NCBI GenBank assembly: GCA_028565635.1
Contig: JAOXYB010020182.1
Span: 1 to 17,623 of the forward strand
Direction: 5' to 3'
Source of the DNA: Phoronis ovalis
Taxonomy: Eukaryota > Phoronida > Phoronidae
Length of the DNA stretch: 17,623 bases
The notes beneath the pieces are model-generated. The model saw only the letters and a list, made by a program, of their open reading frames with translations, did not search any database and had not been told where the DNA came from. Position numbers and translations under genes: made by a program. Shown piece after piece: positions 12,301 through 17,528 of the stretch; within the stretch, counting starts at the first letter, position 1; the number at the start of each line of letters is the position of its first letter.

Positions 12301-15300
12301 ACCTATACTTGACATTTAAGTTTAAAAAAAATTTTTTTTTCTTCCAAATGTTTTGAATAGGATAATTATTTTAAAAATTAATTGTAATGAGAACAAGTTA
12401 AGTATACAACAGTACTCCTCTGAGTCTAGATATTCAATGTTTTAAGCCGCTATATTATAGATTTCAACACAAAACAATTCCACTCGTCTAGAAATAAAGG
12501 AAGCTTATCCAGAAGATACAGGTGTTTATAGTGTTTTCCTAAAGAATGCTGCTGGAGAGGACAGGTCATCATGTCGACTTACTGTAGAAGGAGTTTACTC
12601 TACTGCAAGGTAAAATCACATAGCTGTTTAGTACATAATATAAAAGCCAATACTTTTCATTAGCATTATGAAACAACTTTCAGGGGCGGATACAGAGCAC
12701 AGTTGTGACAGGTTTCCAAATGTTGAACACATGGGGTAGGAACACTCATTATATAATTAACACATTTTAGCTGGTGCTTATATATTCAAATAAGTTAATC
12801 CAAGCTCAAACGATTACAGAATAGAGGAACAAAGGAACCGCTTCTAGCCTAGGAAAACGGTCAGGAAATCGTGACCGTTTTCGAAACAACTTTTAACATG
12901 ATTTTTATAGGGTTTTCTAGGATTTTTTTTTCCCAGAAATTTTGTGACCGTGTTCCAGAAAACGGTGGAAATCCCCATGTATCCGCGCCTGACTTTTAAG
13001 TCATTAAAATGATCATCTGAATATAGTGCCACCTGTTGTGTGTTGAAGAATTATATTTACAGAAATTGACTGGCTTTTTGTGTATTTGCAGTGAAGATTT
13101 GGCATCAGATGTGGATGCTGAACCTGTAGCTCCTCGCTTCTTACAACCATTACAAGATCGGGAAGCTATGGAAGGAAGTAGAGTGCGTCTTGACTGTGTT
13201 ATAATAGGGCATCCGGAACCGGAGGTTAGTATTTGTTTAGTTGCCAAAAAACATATTTCAAAGATAAAGGGATAATTGTTCAAGGTAAAACTAGTAGATT
13301 TGAAAATTCTAAATCTTTAAGTTAGGCCACACCAAAAACAAAAGTTGTTTAAGCCCTCAAAAACTGAGTTGATCAGTTTTTATTTTTATTTTTTTTTAAA
13401 GTGTTTTTTTAGTGTTAAAAGAAAAGAAAACATATTTTGATACAGACCATACCGTGAGATTTTGGGTTTTCATGTTTTCTGATTTTTTTACAGTAAAATA
13501 AATAAAAAAAGTTAAAATGCTGAAATTTGAAGCAGTCAAGCCTGTTAAATAAGTTTTTTTTTGGTCTCACTTGGGGTATTTCATAAAAGAGCAATCTACC
13601 CTGCATTTCGTTTAACTGCCTGTAATTTTTGCATACTCGGTTATGTGCTACTGCATTTTAAAGCAGGTAAGTTTGATTGATAAACCGGAATCTCTATTAT
13701 CCATGGAAACAATTGTTCAGAAAAAATGCTTTGTATTCCTATGATACTCATCTAAATAGTTCTGAATGCTTATATAAAGAGTATTTCAACCACATGTCTG
13801 ATGATTCAGTTTGTCCCATTTGTTATTTAAAAATTTGTGCTGTAAATTGGTTAACAAGGGGAATAAAATTTTTAATTTGCATTACAAGGTTATTTGGTAT
13901 CATGGTGGGAAGCCTGTGAAAGAATCAAGGGATTTCCAGTTGCTGTTTGAGGGAGATCGCTGTACTCTTGTTATTAGAGAAGTTTATTTGGAGGATGCTG
14001 GATCATACAAATGTGTAGCTCGCAACAAACATGGAGAAACACACAGTGAATGTGCTTTGCATGTAGAACGTAAGTTGGAAATGTTAATATTAGTTAGAAG
14101 TTAGAAGTCAACTGATTTTCGTGACCAGGAATTACTGTGTTTCGATAACAATAACCATAATCTTATGACAACTTGTGCTTTTCATGTGCAAACTGCCTAA
14201 AGTGGTCTTTGAAACTGCACGATTTTATGAAGACTGCCATGCTTTATGGTTTGTATGCCCATCAAACACTGTGAATGGGCATATAGTCATACCCTTGGCG
14301 TTGTTGTCATCTGTAATATTTTGAATTACCCTTCATGTAAGTCTACCACAATTTGAAGATGGATTTACATTGTACATTTTGTATAAATATAATGAAAAAT
14401 ACAAAATACAATGACCTGTAGATCAATTGTAGTCACCCACAACAGATCTAAATTAATCATAATAGTATAATCATAATGACAGCAAGTGTCGCCACTGTTC
14501 GTCATTCTTTTTCTGATGCAGAGACTTATTTTTTGTGTTATAATTGATGTATTTGTAGTTGTGATGAGTTGGATTGGTAATCAAGATGTAAGGCAATAAA
14601 TGTTTTATATATCGTTATTGGTGTCTGTTGTCCATGACGTAGGTTTCTACAAACTTCAGTTTATTTTTTAAAACTCGATCTAATCCCTAAAGAAACTTTT
14701 GAAAGGAAACTGCAGCAACAATTTGTTGATTGTTGTGTGTGTCATTTGACTGATATAATAAAAATATTCTTTATAGAACTTGTATTTATTTGTAATTAAA
14801 TCTTTACTAAGGTCTGACTTAAATGTTCTAATACTGATTAAACATTTAATTTTTTTTTAGTTGCATTTTGATGTGTAACTATATAATTTTAGTATAAATA
14901 TCACAAATTTTGTAGCCATGAGTGAATTCAGTGATACTTCAGCAACACTTTTGACTGAAAGTGTCCCACCGAGATTTACACAGCTTCTTAAAGACATTGA
15001 GACTTTTGAGGGACACTTGATCCGATTTGACTGCCGGGTAGCTGGATTGCCAAAACCAGTGATAACTTGGTATAAAGAGAATAAATCCATTGATGGATCT
15101 CCAGTTTTTGAGGTATAAATCCAATATTTATTATAATGCATATATTCCCAATTAGCTTTTCTTATCAAATTTTTCAACATGCTTTTATTGCAAACTATTG
15201 TTAATGTAATTAAATAAATATTATTTGAAATTACTTATCAGATCAGATTAATATTTTTTGCTGCTTACTACTGTTGTTAAGTTTACTACAGCTGTAACAG

Positions 15301-16253
15301 CTGTTAGCAGGAAAATTTAAAAATAATAATGTAAATAATTATAAACATTCATTGTCTTGAATCATTACTACTAAAAAAATGTTAAGTCTGTTAAGTCCTG
15401 TACCGGCTTTGCTGTCTGGGAAGTTTTAATAATATGCTCATCTGCTAAAATCACATGCGCTATTGTACCACCTCCAAACTACTGTCACTTTTGTGATAAA
15501 GGCTCTCTGATTAACTTTTAAAAAGTGCAATGGGAGGCATCACCATATGAGTTTTTTCGAAACTGGGATGACCATTTAAAACAATCTCTTCTCGACAGTA
15601 TAGGAGAATACTTCTCTTGGCAGTATACTAAACAGCTGCCGCTTTGGAAGATGTCATTGCATAGACTAGACAGTTATATTTTCTGATCCAGGAGACATCG
15701 TCATAGTTCCTTTTTAAAATTTGAGTCGGAATATTTTCATGGGAGCTTGAAACATTTACTTTTTGACAGTGTATTTTGTAATATTAGCATGTATACATAC
15801 CTCAAGATCTGCATGTTGGTAAGCCTTATTGTTTATTTATTTATAAAATATGATGCAGTGTTGATAAATTTATAAATATCCATATTTAACATTATTTGTT
15901 TTATACAGACAAACCTCTGTTTTGCACGAATCGTGAACAATTTTCAGATAATTTCAAATGGAGAATTGCATTCACTCATTATACCAGAGGCATCTGCTGA
16001 AGATGGTGGCACTTTCAGTATTAAAGCAGAAAATGTTGCGGGAGAAGCCAAGTCTTATGCTAGCCTCAATGTTAACTGCATTGCTGAAAAACCAAGTGTT
16101 GCTGAAACCCTTGTGAAAATGGAGAGCATAAACAAACAAGCATCACTAAAGCAGTCTCCTCCAGAATTCAAAGCTTTATTTAAAGACCAAAGAGTTAAGG
16201 CGGGAGACTCTGTTAAACTGCAGTGCACTATTACAGGAAGCCCAAAACCTAAG
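163..16253 (+). CDS. Large multi-exon gene: spectrin/coiled-coil region followed by titin-like Ig domains (partial at both ends)
   Basis: The spliced coding region joins 163-324, 641-820, one of 3394-3519 or 3544-3672, 5048-5236, 5533-5709, 6003-6152, 6331-6453, 6604-6795, 7354-7537, 8372-8490, 9618-9739, 11083-11303, 11387-11683, 11984-12138, 12461-12609, 13092-13224, 13889-14069, 14916-15112 and 15948-16253. All junctions are GT-AG and every phase matches, giving about 1,122 codons without a stop. The first half is helical with spectrin-repeat periodicity and ends in a coiled coil; the second half has five full I-set Ig domains and part of a sixth. This order resembles vertebrate CCDC141 (spectrin-like helices, coiled coil, Ig), but with many more Ig domains of titin/palladin type. 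A cytoskeletal or sarcomeric scaffold role is inferred. Trio/kalirin and obscurin are less likely because no DH-PH, SH3 or kinase domain appears. Exon structure is well supported; the family name is not certain. Confidence 0.8.
325..640 (+). other. Intron with a partial dispersed-repeat copy
   Basis: Intron of 316 bases (gttaga...tttgtag). Positions about 508-565 resemble the repeat unit that fills the next intron: gtgggcaggtgttataagcc, then gaaaagtgggtccaatg. No coding signal on either strand. Confidence 0.6.
641..820 (+). CDS. Exon 2: spectrin-like helices
   Basis: 60 codons, phase 0 to phase 0, acceptor tttgtag and donor gtaaaa. Peptide starts MEDDKTLDIRHT and ends WTQFVEEARK. The Trp residues (HYEAWILQV and VQWTQFVEEA) and the charged helical pattern match spectrin-repeat helices. 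The end, VEEARK, splices well onto either AIDWVM or SINWVM of the duplicated exon pair that follows. The ATG at its start is probably just an internal methionine, because exon 1 joins in frame. Confidence 0.85.
1464..3145. repeat. Diverged tandem/clustered repeat, unit about 240-300 bases
   Basis: A motif of the form tttgaccttgatcacttnca, followed by atggctgactggc, recurs near 1464, 1719, 1954, 2410, 2527, 2772 and 3071. A second block (gaaaagtgggtca then atccgaaaa) recurs near 1627, 1818, 2133 and 2686. A third (agatgaagcattccttggac then gggtttata or gatttataa) recurs near 1551, 2590 and 2850. The blocks keep their order, so this is a cluster of one diverged unit and not chance similarity. 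I did not compute percent identity. Confidence 0.75.
2081..2240 (+). repeat. Sub-repeat shared with 4364-4508
   Basis: Both copies contain tttaagtgctgtatgt, tttttggcaggtgacact, aaagtgttttctaaa, gacattttttcc and ttgaaaagc, in the same order and spacing. The first 65 bases or so are nearly identical by eye. Confidence 0.8.
3394..3519 (+). CDS. Exon 3a: first copy of a duplicated spectrin-helix exon
   Basis: 42 codons, phase 0 both ends. Acceptor ttattttcatag with branch-point candidate cttaac at 3371; donor cag|gtaatg at 3520. Peptide SINWVMRVEDNFFP then VIAGDLGSSLEKALEYQHKL then EELRPVCQ. The W...DLGxSLE pattern is typical of helix A to B of spectrin repeats in the Trio/kalirin/SESTD1/CCDC141 group. 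About 17 of 42 residues match exon 3b, including IxWVM, IAxDLG, SLE and the final LxxxxP spacing. It is probably an alternative to 3b, since using both would insert an extra helix. Confidence 0.8.
3520..3543 (+). other. 24-base intron-like spacer between duplicated exons
   Basis: The spacer starts gtaatgaaag and ends ttttttcttcag, a textbook donor plus polypyrimidine tract and AG, but only 24 bases long. It is a multiple of three and stop-free (VMKVFFLQ), so it could also be read through. It leaves no room for a branch point at normal distance from both splice sites. Confidence 0.7.
3544..3672 (+). CDS. Exon 3b: second copy of the duplicated spectrin-helix exon
   Basis: 43 codons, phase 0 both ends; acceptor ttttttcttcag, donor gtaaat. 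Peptide AIDWVMTTERQLFSPF then IAADLGKSLEASEVLQANLK then DFGPKAK. It joins smoothly to exon 2 (VEEARK) upstream and to EVKEVIEKHVKTAEML of exon 4 downstream, rebuilding a spectrin repeat of ordinary helix order. Copy 3b looks closer to the family pattern (SLExxxxLQ...F) than 3a. Confidence 0.85.
3972..4060 (+). repeat. tRNA-Thr-like head of a SINE (degenerate)
   Basis: gccaggttagctcaattgg at 3972 matches a tRNA 5' end with the RNA polymerase III A box (TTAGCTCAATTGG). About 31 bases on, acttgtaatc supplies an anticodon-loop-like stretch with TGT (threonine). The anticodon stem is imperfect, and the B-box-like ggttcactc at 4049 lies about 25 bases further than in a real tRNA. It is therefore a tRNA-derived retroposon relic and not a working tRNA. 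The 3' limit is unclear and may extend to about 4360. Confidence 0.6.
4364..4508 (+). repeat. Dispersed copy of the 2081-2240 repeat
   Basis: Begins tttaagtgctgtatgtaaga and keeps the same block order as the copy in the preceding large intron, ending near ggcatatttgtgt. An internal deletion of several bases separates the two copies around the word atgttttggtctgttg. Confidence 0.8.
5048..5236 (+). CDS. Exon 4: spectrin repeat helices B-C
   Basis: 63 codons, phase 0 both ends; acceptor ttatatttacttcacag, donor gtaggc. Peptide begins EVKEVIEKHVKTAEML, continues with NELIRVHTRFQARITEYQVL and ends VQFYKHLQQ. The LxxxHxxFxxRxxxYxxLLxxxVxFYKxxxQ layout is strongly like Dbl/Trio/CCDC141-type spectrin repeats. 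It completes the repeat begun by exon 3. Confidence 0.9.
5237..5532 (+). other. Intron, no features seen
   Basis: 296-base AT-rich intron (gtaggc...ctgtcatag). No repeat copy, RNA gene or open frame recognised. Confidence 0.7.
5533..5709 (+). CDS. Exon 5: spectrin repeat helices
   Basis: 59 codons, phase 0 both ends; acceptor ctgtcatag, donor gtatat. Peptide LDDVIGKTEQDYREAM, then LPKELKDAERMLQNHLEKRS and TWEEGEQVVVRVRQQ. The pattern ELKxAExMLxNHxxxR is the helix A/B boundary of a spectrin repeat. It ends QQ like the previous exon (HLQQ), suggesting repeat boundaries set exon boundaries. Confidence 0.88.
5710..6002 (+). other. Intron, no features seen
   Basis: 293-base intron (gtatat...cttatttttag). 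The minus strand carries a long open frame through here and exon 5, which I read as a chance antisense frame. Confidence 0.7.
6003..6152 (+). CDS. Exon 6: spectrin repeat helix
   Basis: 50 codons, phase 0 both ends; acceptor taatcttatttttag, donor gtaatg. Peptide DSEEIAKDEVQNVLKLTEER then KEVWDKSWEEQRIKLEHNIQ then MCQFNSNLKE. Tryptophans at WDKSW and the charged a/d pattern fit the central helix of a spectrin repeat. Confidence 0.88.
6331..6453 (+). CDS. Exon 7: spectrin repeat helix
   Basis: 41 codons, phase 0 both ends; acceptor caattttcaaaaccag, donor gtaatc. Peptide VHSEIDELHRQLQAKK, then MTTHMFRQFELTIQ. It is fully helical in character and is flanked by short introns of 178 and 150 bases. 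Confidence 0.87.
6604..6795 (+). CDS. Exon 8: spectrin repeat helices
   Basis: 64 codons, phase 0 both ends; acceptor tttttctcctgtgtgcag, donor gtatgt. Peptide FAETKVNKFISTAELMM, then EVETLQKKWTRFHTDVQDYS, ending AIHFCEILEQ. LxxxWxxFxxxVxxYxxxLxxAxxFxxxxEQ mirrors exon 4 (HTRFQ...QFYKHLQQ), so exons 4 and 8 occupy the same position in successive repeats. Confidence 0.9.
6796..7353 (+). other. Intron with TGACCT-rich inverted repeat
   Basis: 558-base intron (gtatgt...ataattacag). It contains several TGACCT/AGGTCA words at about 7178-7249, with aaggtcata at 7204-7212 facing tatgacctt at 7241-7249. Otherwise AT-rich and featureless. Confidence 0.65.
7354..7537 (+). CDS. Exon 9: end of spectrin region, start of coiled coil
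   Basis: 61 codons plus one base (phase 0 to phase 1); acceptor ttataattacag, donor g|gtatgc. Peptide TEQWVNEGSQLLLSISRK, then TNLLQTLTIFLENEQQQQEK and RIQELDQHVFKLY. Starts like a spectrin helix A (WVxEGxQLL) and turns into a Gln/Glu-rich coiled coil. The donor was fixed by joining to the phase-1 exon at 8372, which gives the uninterrupted codon GGG. Confidence 0.82.
7538..8371 (+). other. Intron, no clear features
   Basis: 834-base intron (gtatgc...catttta g). An open frame at 7823-8092 lacks splice context and domain similarity, so it is not called. No repeat family recognised. Confidence 0.6.
8372..8490 (+). CDS. Exon 10: coiled coil
   Basis: 119 bases, phase 1 to phase 0; acceptor tatcattttag, donor gtatgg. 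Peptide GHQGKQRINHLEARNKDL, then VMSLQNAKSEIISLKTNLSN and QQ. Leucine/isoleucine heptads (INHLEARNKDLVMSLQNAKSE) make a clear parallel coiled coil, the last helical element before the Ig domains. Confidence 0.85.
8491..9617 (+). other. Intron at the coiled-coil/Ig boundary
   Basis: 1,127-base intron (gtatgg...atactttttag), phase 0. Contains the inverted repeat gatctgataa (9381-9390) / ttatcagatc (9414-9423) and a short C-run at 9321. Overlapping open frames at 9082-9367 on both strands show no domain. This is where the protein changes from helices to Ig domains. Confidence 0.65.
9618..9739 (+). CDS. Exon 11: linker and first strands of Ig domain 1
   Basis: 40 codons plus two bases (phase 0 to phase 2); acceptor catactttttag, donor gtatgt. 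A linker of about 25 residues (DSVDTSAILKKD...SAPGK) precedes PPHFIKCLRSAQILEGER, the A/A' and start of the B strand of an I-set Ig domain. The split codon ag|a gives Arg and leads directly into FVFECRV. Confidence 0.85.
9740..11082 (+). other. Intron within Ig domain 1
   Basis: 1,343-base intron (gtatgt...aatgtcttacag), phase 2. Holds a nested inverted repeat at 10388-10484. No coding segment or recognisable full transposon seen. Confidence 0.65.
11083..11303 (+). CDS. Exon 12: rest of Ig domain 1
   Basis: 221 bases, phase 2 to phase 1; acceptor atgtcttacag, donor gtaaga. FECRV supplies the B-strand Cys, KIEWFKDN the C-strand Trp, ATLTID the E strand and EDTACYCCRATNDAG the F strand with its Cys. 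It ends GDLHVV. All core I-set residues are present, and the sequence is of intracellular muscle type (titin, palladin, myotilin relatives). Confidence 0.92.
11387..11683 (+). CDS. Exon 13: complete Ig domain 2 in one exon
   Basis: 297 bases, phase 1 at both ends, so a symmetric 1-1 module. Acceptor cacctttgcag, donor gtaagc. After ETRLKI, NPPEFTKNLKSVDAYID opens the domain. Then LECHVTGSPTPDVSWYKDN carries the B-strand Cys and the Trp, and EARYSCRGSNAGGEA has the F-strand Cys. Ends SCRLTVL. Preceded by a very short 83-base intron. An extra Cys pair (TCCLKI) lies in strand E. Confidence 0.93.
11684..11983 (+). other. Intron between Ig domains 2 and 3
   Basis: 300-base phase-1 intron (gtaagc...tcatttttag). 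An open frame begins inside it at 11929 and runs into exon 14, but its Cys-rich start (GGLCSCCSCC) is intronic. Confidence 0.7.
11984..12138 (+). CDS. Exon 14: first half of Ig domain 3
   Basis: 155 bases, phase 1 to phase 0; acceptor tcatcatttttag, donor gtttgt. GQKPIFEKPLEDVNVQEGR, then VQLECTYAGIPAPTIAWLRG gives the B-strand Cys and C-strand Trp. Ends QSSVFK at the C'/D position. The GT donor is slightly weak, but the next exon joins in frame. Confidence 0.88.
12139..12460 (+). other. Intron within Ig domain 3
   Basis: 322-base phase-0 intron (gtttgt...tatattatag). AT-rich with poly-A/T runs near 12323; nothing else recognised. Confidence 0.65.
12461..12609 (+). CDS. Exon 15: second half of Ig domain 3 (F-strand Cys absent)
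   Basis: 149 bases, phase 0 to phase 2; acceptor tatattatag, donor gtaaaa. ISTQNNSTRLEIKEAYPE then DTGVYSVFLKNAAGEDRSS and CRLTVEG. The F-strand motif reads YSV where Ig domains usually have YxC, so the disulfide-type pair is lost. Loss of this Cys is common in titin-type Ig domains. A short linker VYSTA follows. Confidence 0.88.
12681..12991. mobile_element. hAT-like MITE with terminal inverted repeats
   Basis: The left end caggggcggatacagag and the right end gtatccgcgcctg are inverted copies over 14 bases with one mismatch (CAGGnGCGGATACA). Both are flanked by acttt (12676-12680 and 12992-12996), a candidate 5-base target duplication. At 311 bases with no protein coded, it is non-autonomous. 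The CAGGGGCGGAT terminus is the form common in animal hAT elements. Usual hAT duplications are 8 bases, so the subclass is uncertain. It contains a strong hairpin at 12853-12882. Confidence 0.8.
12853..12882. repeat. Perfect 11-bp hairpin inside the MITE
   Basis: gaaaacggtca at 12853-12863 is the exact inverse of tgaccgttttc at 12872-12882, with an 8-base loop. The words tgaccgt and gaaaacggt recur near 12945-12965, so the element has internal subterminal repeats. Confidence 0.85.
13092..13224 (+). CDS. Exon 16: linker and first part of Ig domain 4
   Basis: 133 bases, phase 2 to phase 0; acceptor tgtatttgcag, donor gttagt. Acidic linker SEDLASDVDAEP, then VAPRFLQPLQDREAMEGS, VRLDCVIIGHPEPE. 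The B-strand Cys is present and the exon stops at the PxPE turn before strand C. Residues match titin/palladin I-set style. Confidence 0.9.
13225..13888 (+). other. Intron within Ig domain 4, with a dispersed repeat
   Basis: 664-base phase-0 intron (gttagt...gcattacaag). Positions 13322-13440 carry a repeat also found at 16500. An open frame at 13677-13919 runs into exon 17 but its intronic part has no domain. Confidence 0.65.
13322..13440. repeat. Dispersed repeat, ttaggccacaccaaaa family, copy 1
   Basis: Starts ttaggccacaccaaaaac, then agttgttt, agccctcaaaaactgagt, then poly-T and an aaag tgttttt stretch. The same words in the same order occur at 16500-16600. Confidence 0.7.
13889..14069 (+). 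CDS. Exon 17: rest of Ig domain 4
   Basis: 181 bases, phase 0 to phase 1; acceptor gcattacaag, donor c|gtaagt. VIWYHGGKPVKESRDF (C-strand Trp), CTLVIREVYLEDAGSY, KCVARNKHGETHSECALHVE. Both core cysteines, the Trp and the DAGxYxC signature are intact, making this the most canonical I-set domain in the window. Confidence 0.93.
14070..14915 (+). other. Intron between Ig domains 4 and 5
   Basis: 846-base phase-1 intron (gtaagt...aaattttgtag). Contains a 9-bp inverted repeat tatgcccat (14254-14262) / atgggcata (14275-14283). No exon seen. Confidence 0.65.
14916..15112 (+). CDS. Exon 18: linker and first half of Ig domain 5
   Basis: 197 bases, phase 1 to phase 0; acceptor cacaaattttgtag, donor gtataa. 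Ser/Thr-rich linker PMSEFSDTSATLLTES, then VPPRFTQLLKDIETFEGH, IRFDCRVAGLPKPVITWYKE and GSPVFE. B-strand Cys and C-strand Trp present. The intron position after VFE equals that of Ig domain 3 after VFK. Confidence 0.91.
15113..15947 (+). other. Intron within Ig domain 5
   Basis: 835-base phase-0 intron (gtataa...gaacaattttcag). The 15510-15700 part is less AT-rich and may be an old inserted sequence, but I cannot name it. Confidence 0.6.
15948..16253 (+). CDS. Exon 19: second half of Ig domain 5 (F-strand Cys absent), linker, start of Ig domain 6
   Basis: 306 bases, 102 codons, phase 0 both ends; acceptor gaacaattttcag, donor gtagtg. IISNGELHSLIIPEASAE, DGGTFSIKAENVAGEAKS, YASLNV closes domain 5; FSI replaces the usual YxC. 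A linker of about 30 residues (CIAEKPSVAETLVKMESINK) leads to SPPEFKALFKDQRVKAGD and VKLQCTITGSPKPK, the start of domain 6. It stops at the same PxPK turn as domain 4. An earlier acceptor at 15907-15908 would add 13 residues that do not fit the fold. Confidence 0.9.
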
Positions 16254-16499
16254 GTAGTGATTGCTGTCCCTTTACGTAGTAATCTTTGTGAAATATTGTA
16301 CTTCTTGTCAGGTAACATTTGTGTTAAGACCCTTTTCATTCCAACCAGTTTGTAACTGAATTTCTCAGTACAACTGCTTGGTACACAAGCATGAAATAAG
16401 GAGTTGGTGATATAGTTAATCTTTTTGTTTCATACCTTCAGTCATTTATAACTGATATTGTAAGTCCATGAATTTGCTTCTTATTAAATATAATGTAAC

Positions 16500-16600
16500 T
16501 TAGGCCACACCAAAAAGATAAGTTGTTCAATGGGCAAAAGCCCTCAAAAATTGAGTAGGTAAGACTGTTTTTTGTTGTTTTCTTTCGAAAACAGTGTTTA
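16500..16600. repeat. Dispersed repeat, ttaggccacaccaaaa family, copy 2
   Basis: ttaggccacaccaaaaagat, agttgttcaa, agccctcaaaaattgagta, then a T-rich tail and acagtgttt. Same order as 13322-13440. A shorter related piece (ccttaaaaatgagtaggtag) lies at 17166. Confidence 0.7.
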
Positions 16601-17496
16601 ACCCTTAATGTCTCTAGATACAAAGAAGTGTATATACCTTTCAATCTATGTTTTGGTAATTAAAATGAAAAGATACTTGAATAAAAGTAAACATTTAAAA
16701 AAAGTTAGTAATCTAACTTAATAATAATAATATATGTAAACATGAGGTTAAAGCCCAAGGTGATGTTGAAACAGCTAATTTGTTACGTCATCTATTGTGG
16801 CCGATCTCAGGTATAAAAGGGCTCAGAACATACCAGATGATTATGGGTACTTGAAATAGATATATCATATAATTATATATAGGGTTGTGTAATAGGATCA
16901 CAATCAGTAAAAGCTGACCTTTAAGCTTTTAAAATTCTTAACTTTTAAATGAAGCAAAATTTTAAAATTTGAGACATGTTTTTCCCAAAATGGATGTTTA
17001 TCAGATCATGAAAATAATTTTCAACCTTTTTCCTTTGGATTCATCAACATTAAGGTATACCCTTTGCAAAAATGTATACTTTTACATATCTATCTCTTCA
17101 TTTTGATTATGAAAATTAACAAAGAATGTTATAGTCAAATACCAGCAGTTTTTTATATCTCGAGTCCTTAAAAATGAGTAGGTAGGAACCTGTTTTTGCA
17201 ACAAAAAGTTCTTTTCAAGTAAGAAACTTTATTAGGGATTTATAAATTTTAGACTTCAGATTACATAACAAAGAAGTATAGTATTATTTTTAATTAAAAT
17301 TAAACGCCAATTTTTGTAAGCAGTTCACTTGTTAAACAATTTTAAGTTTTAACTGTTTGTTTGACTTTGAAAAAGTAGGTTGAATCACATAGTTTCAGTT
17401 TGTATTCAGAACTGTGCTGAATGTTTTTGTGAGTATTCCTTGTGCGGTACATACACAGCAGGTGTTATCTCTTCTGTTTCTGCATTCTCTCATATT

Positions 17497-17528
17497 TGCT
17501 GTTTATCCTATCTATAGGATATACAGCA
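17497..17528. repeat. 15-bp-arm palindrome
   Basis: tgctgtttatcctat (17497-17511) and ataggatatacagca (17514-17528) are inverted copies with one mismatch and a 2-base centre. It could form a cruciform or RNA hairpin. It overlaps a possible but unproven splice acceptor (atctatag). Confidence 0.8.

Larger units (their letters stand above)
12610..13091 (+). other. Intron between Ig domains 3 and 4, hosting a MITE
   Basis: 482-base phase-2 intron (gtaaaa...tgtatttgcag), most of it a single 311-base non-autonomous DNA transposon described next. Confidence 0.75.

Noticed and set aside
12844-13283. Two minus-strand open frames over the MITE and exon 16.
   Set aside because: They cover non-coding transposon sequence and the antisense of an Ig exon; no transposase motif is present.
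15510-15700. Possible transposon-coding relic on the minus strand.
   Set aside because: Only a short interrupted open stretch with no recognisable motif; cannot be supported from sequence alone.
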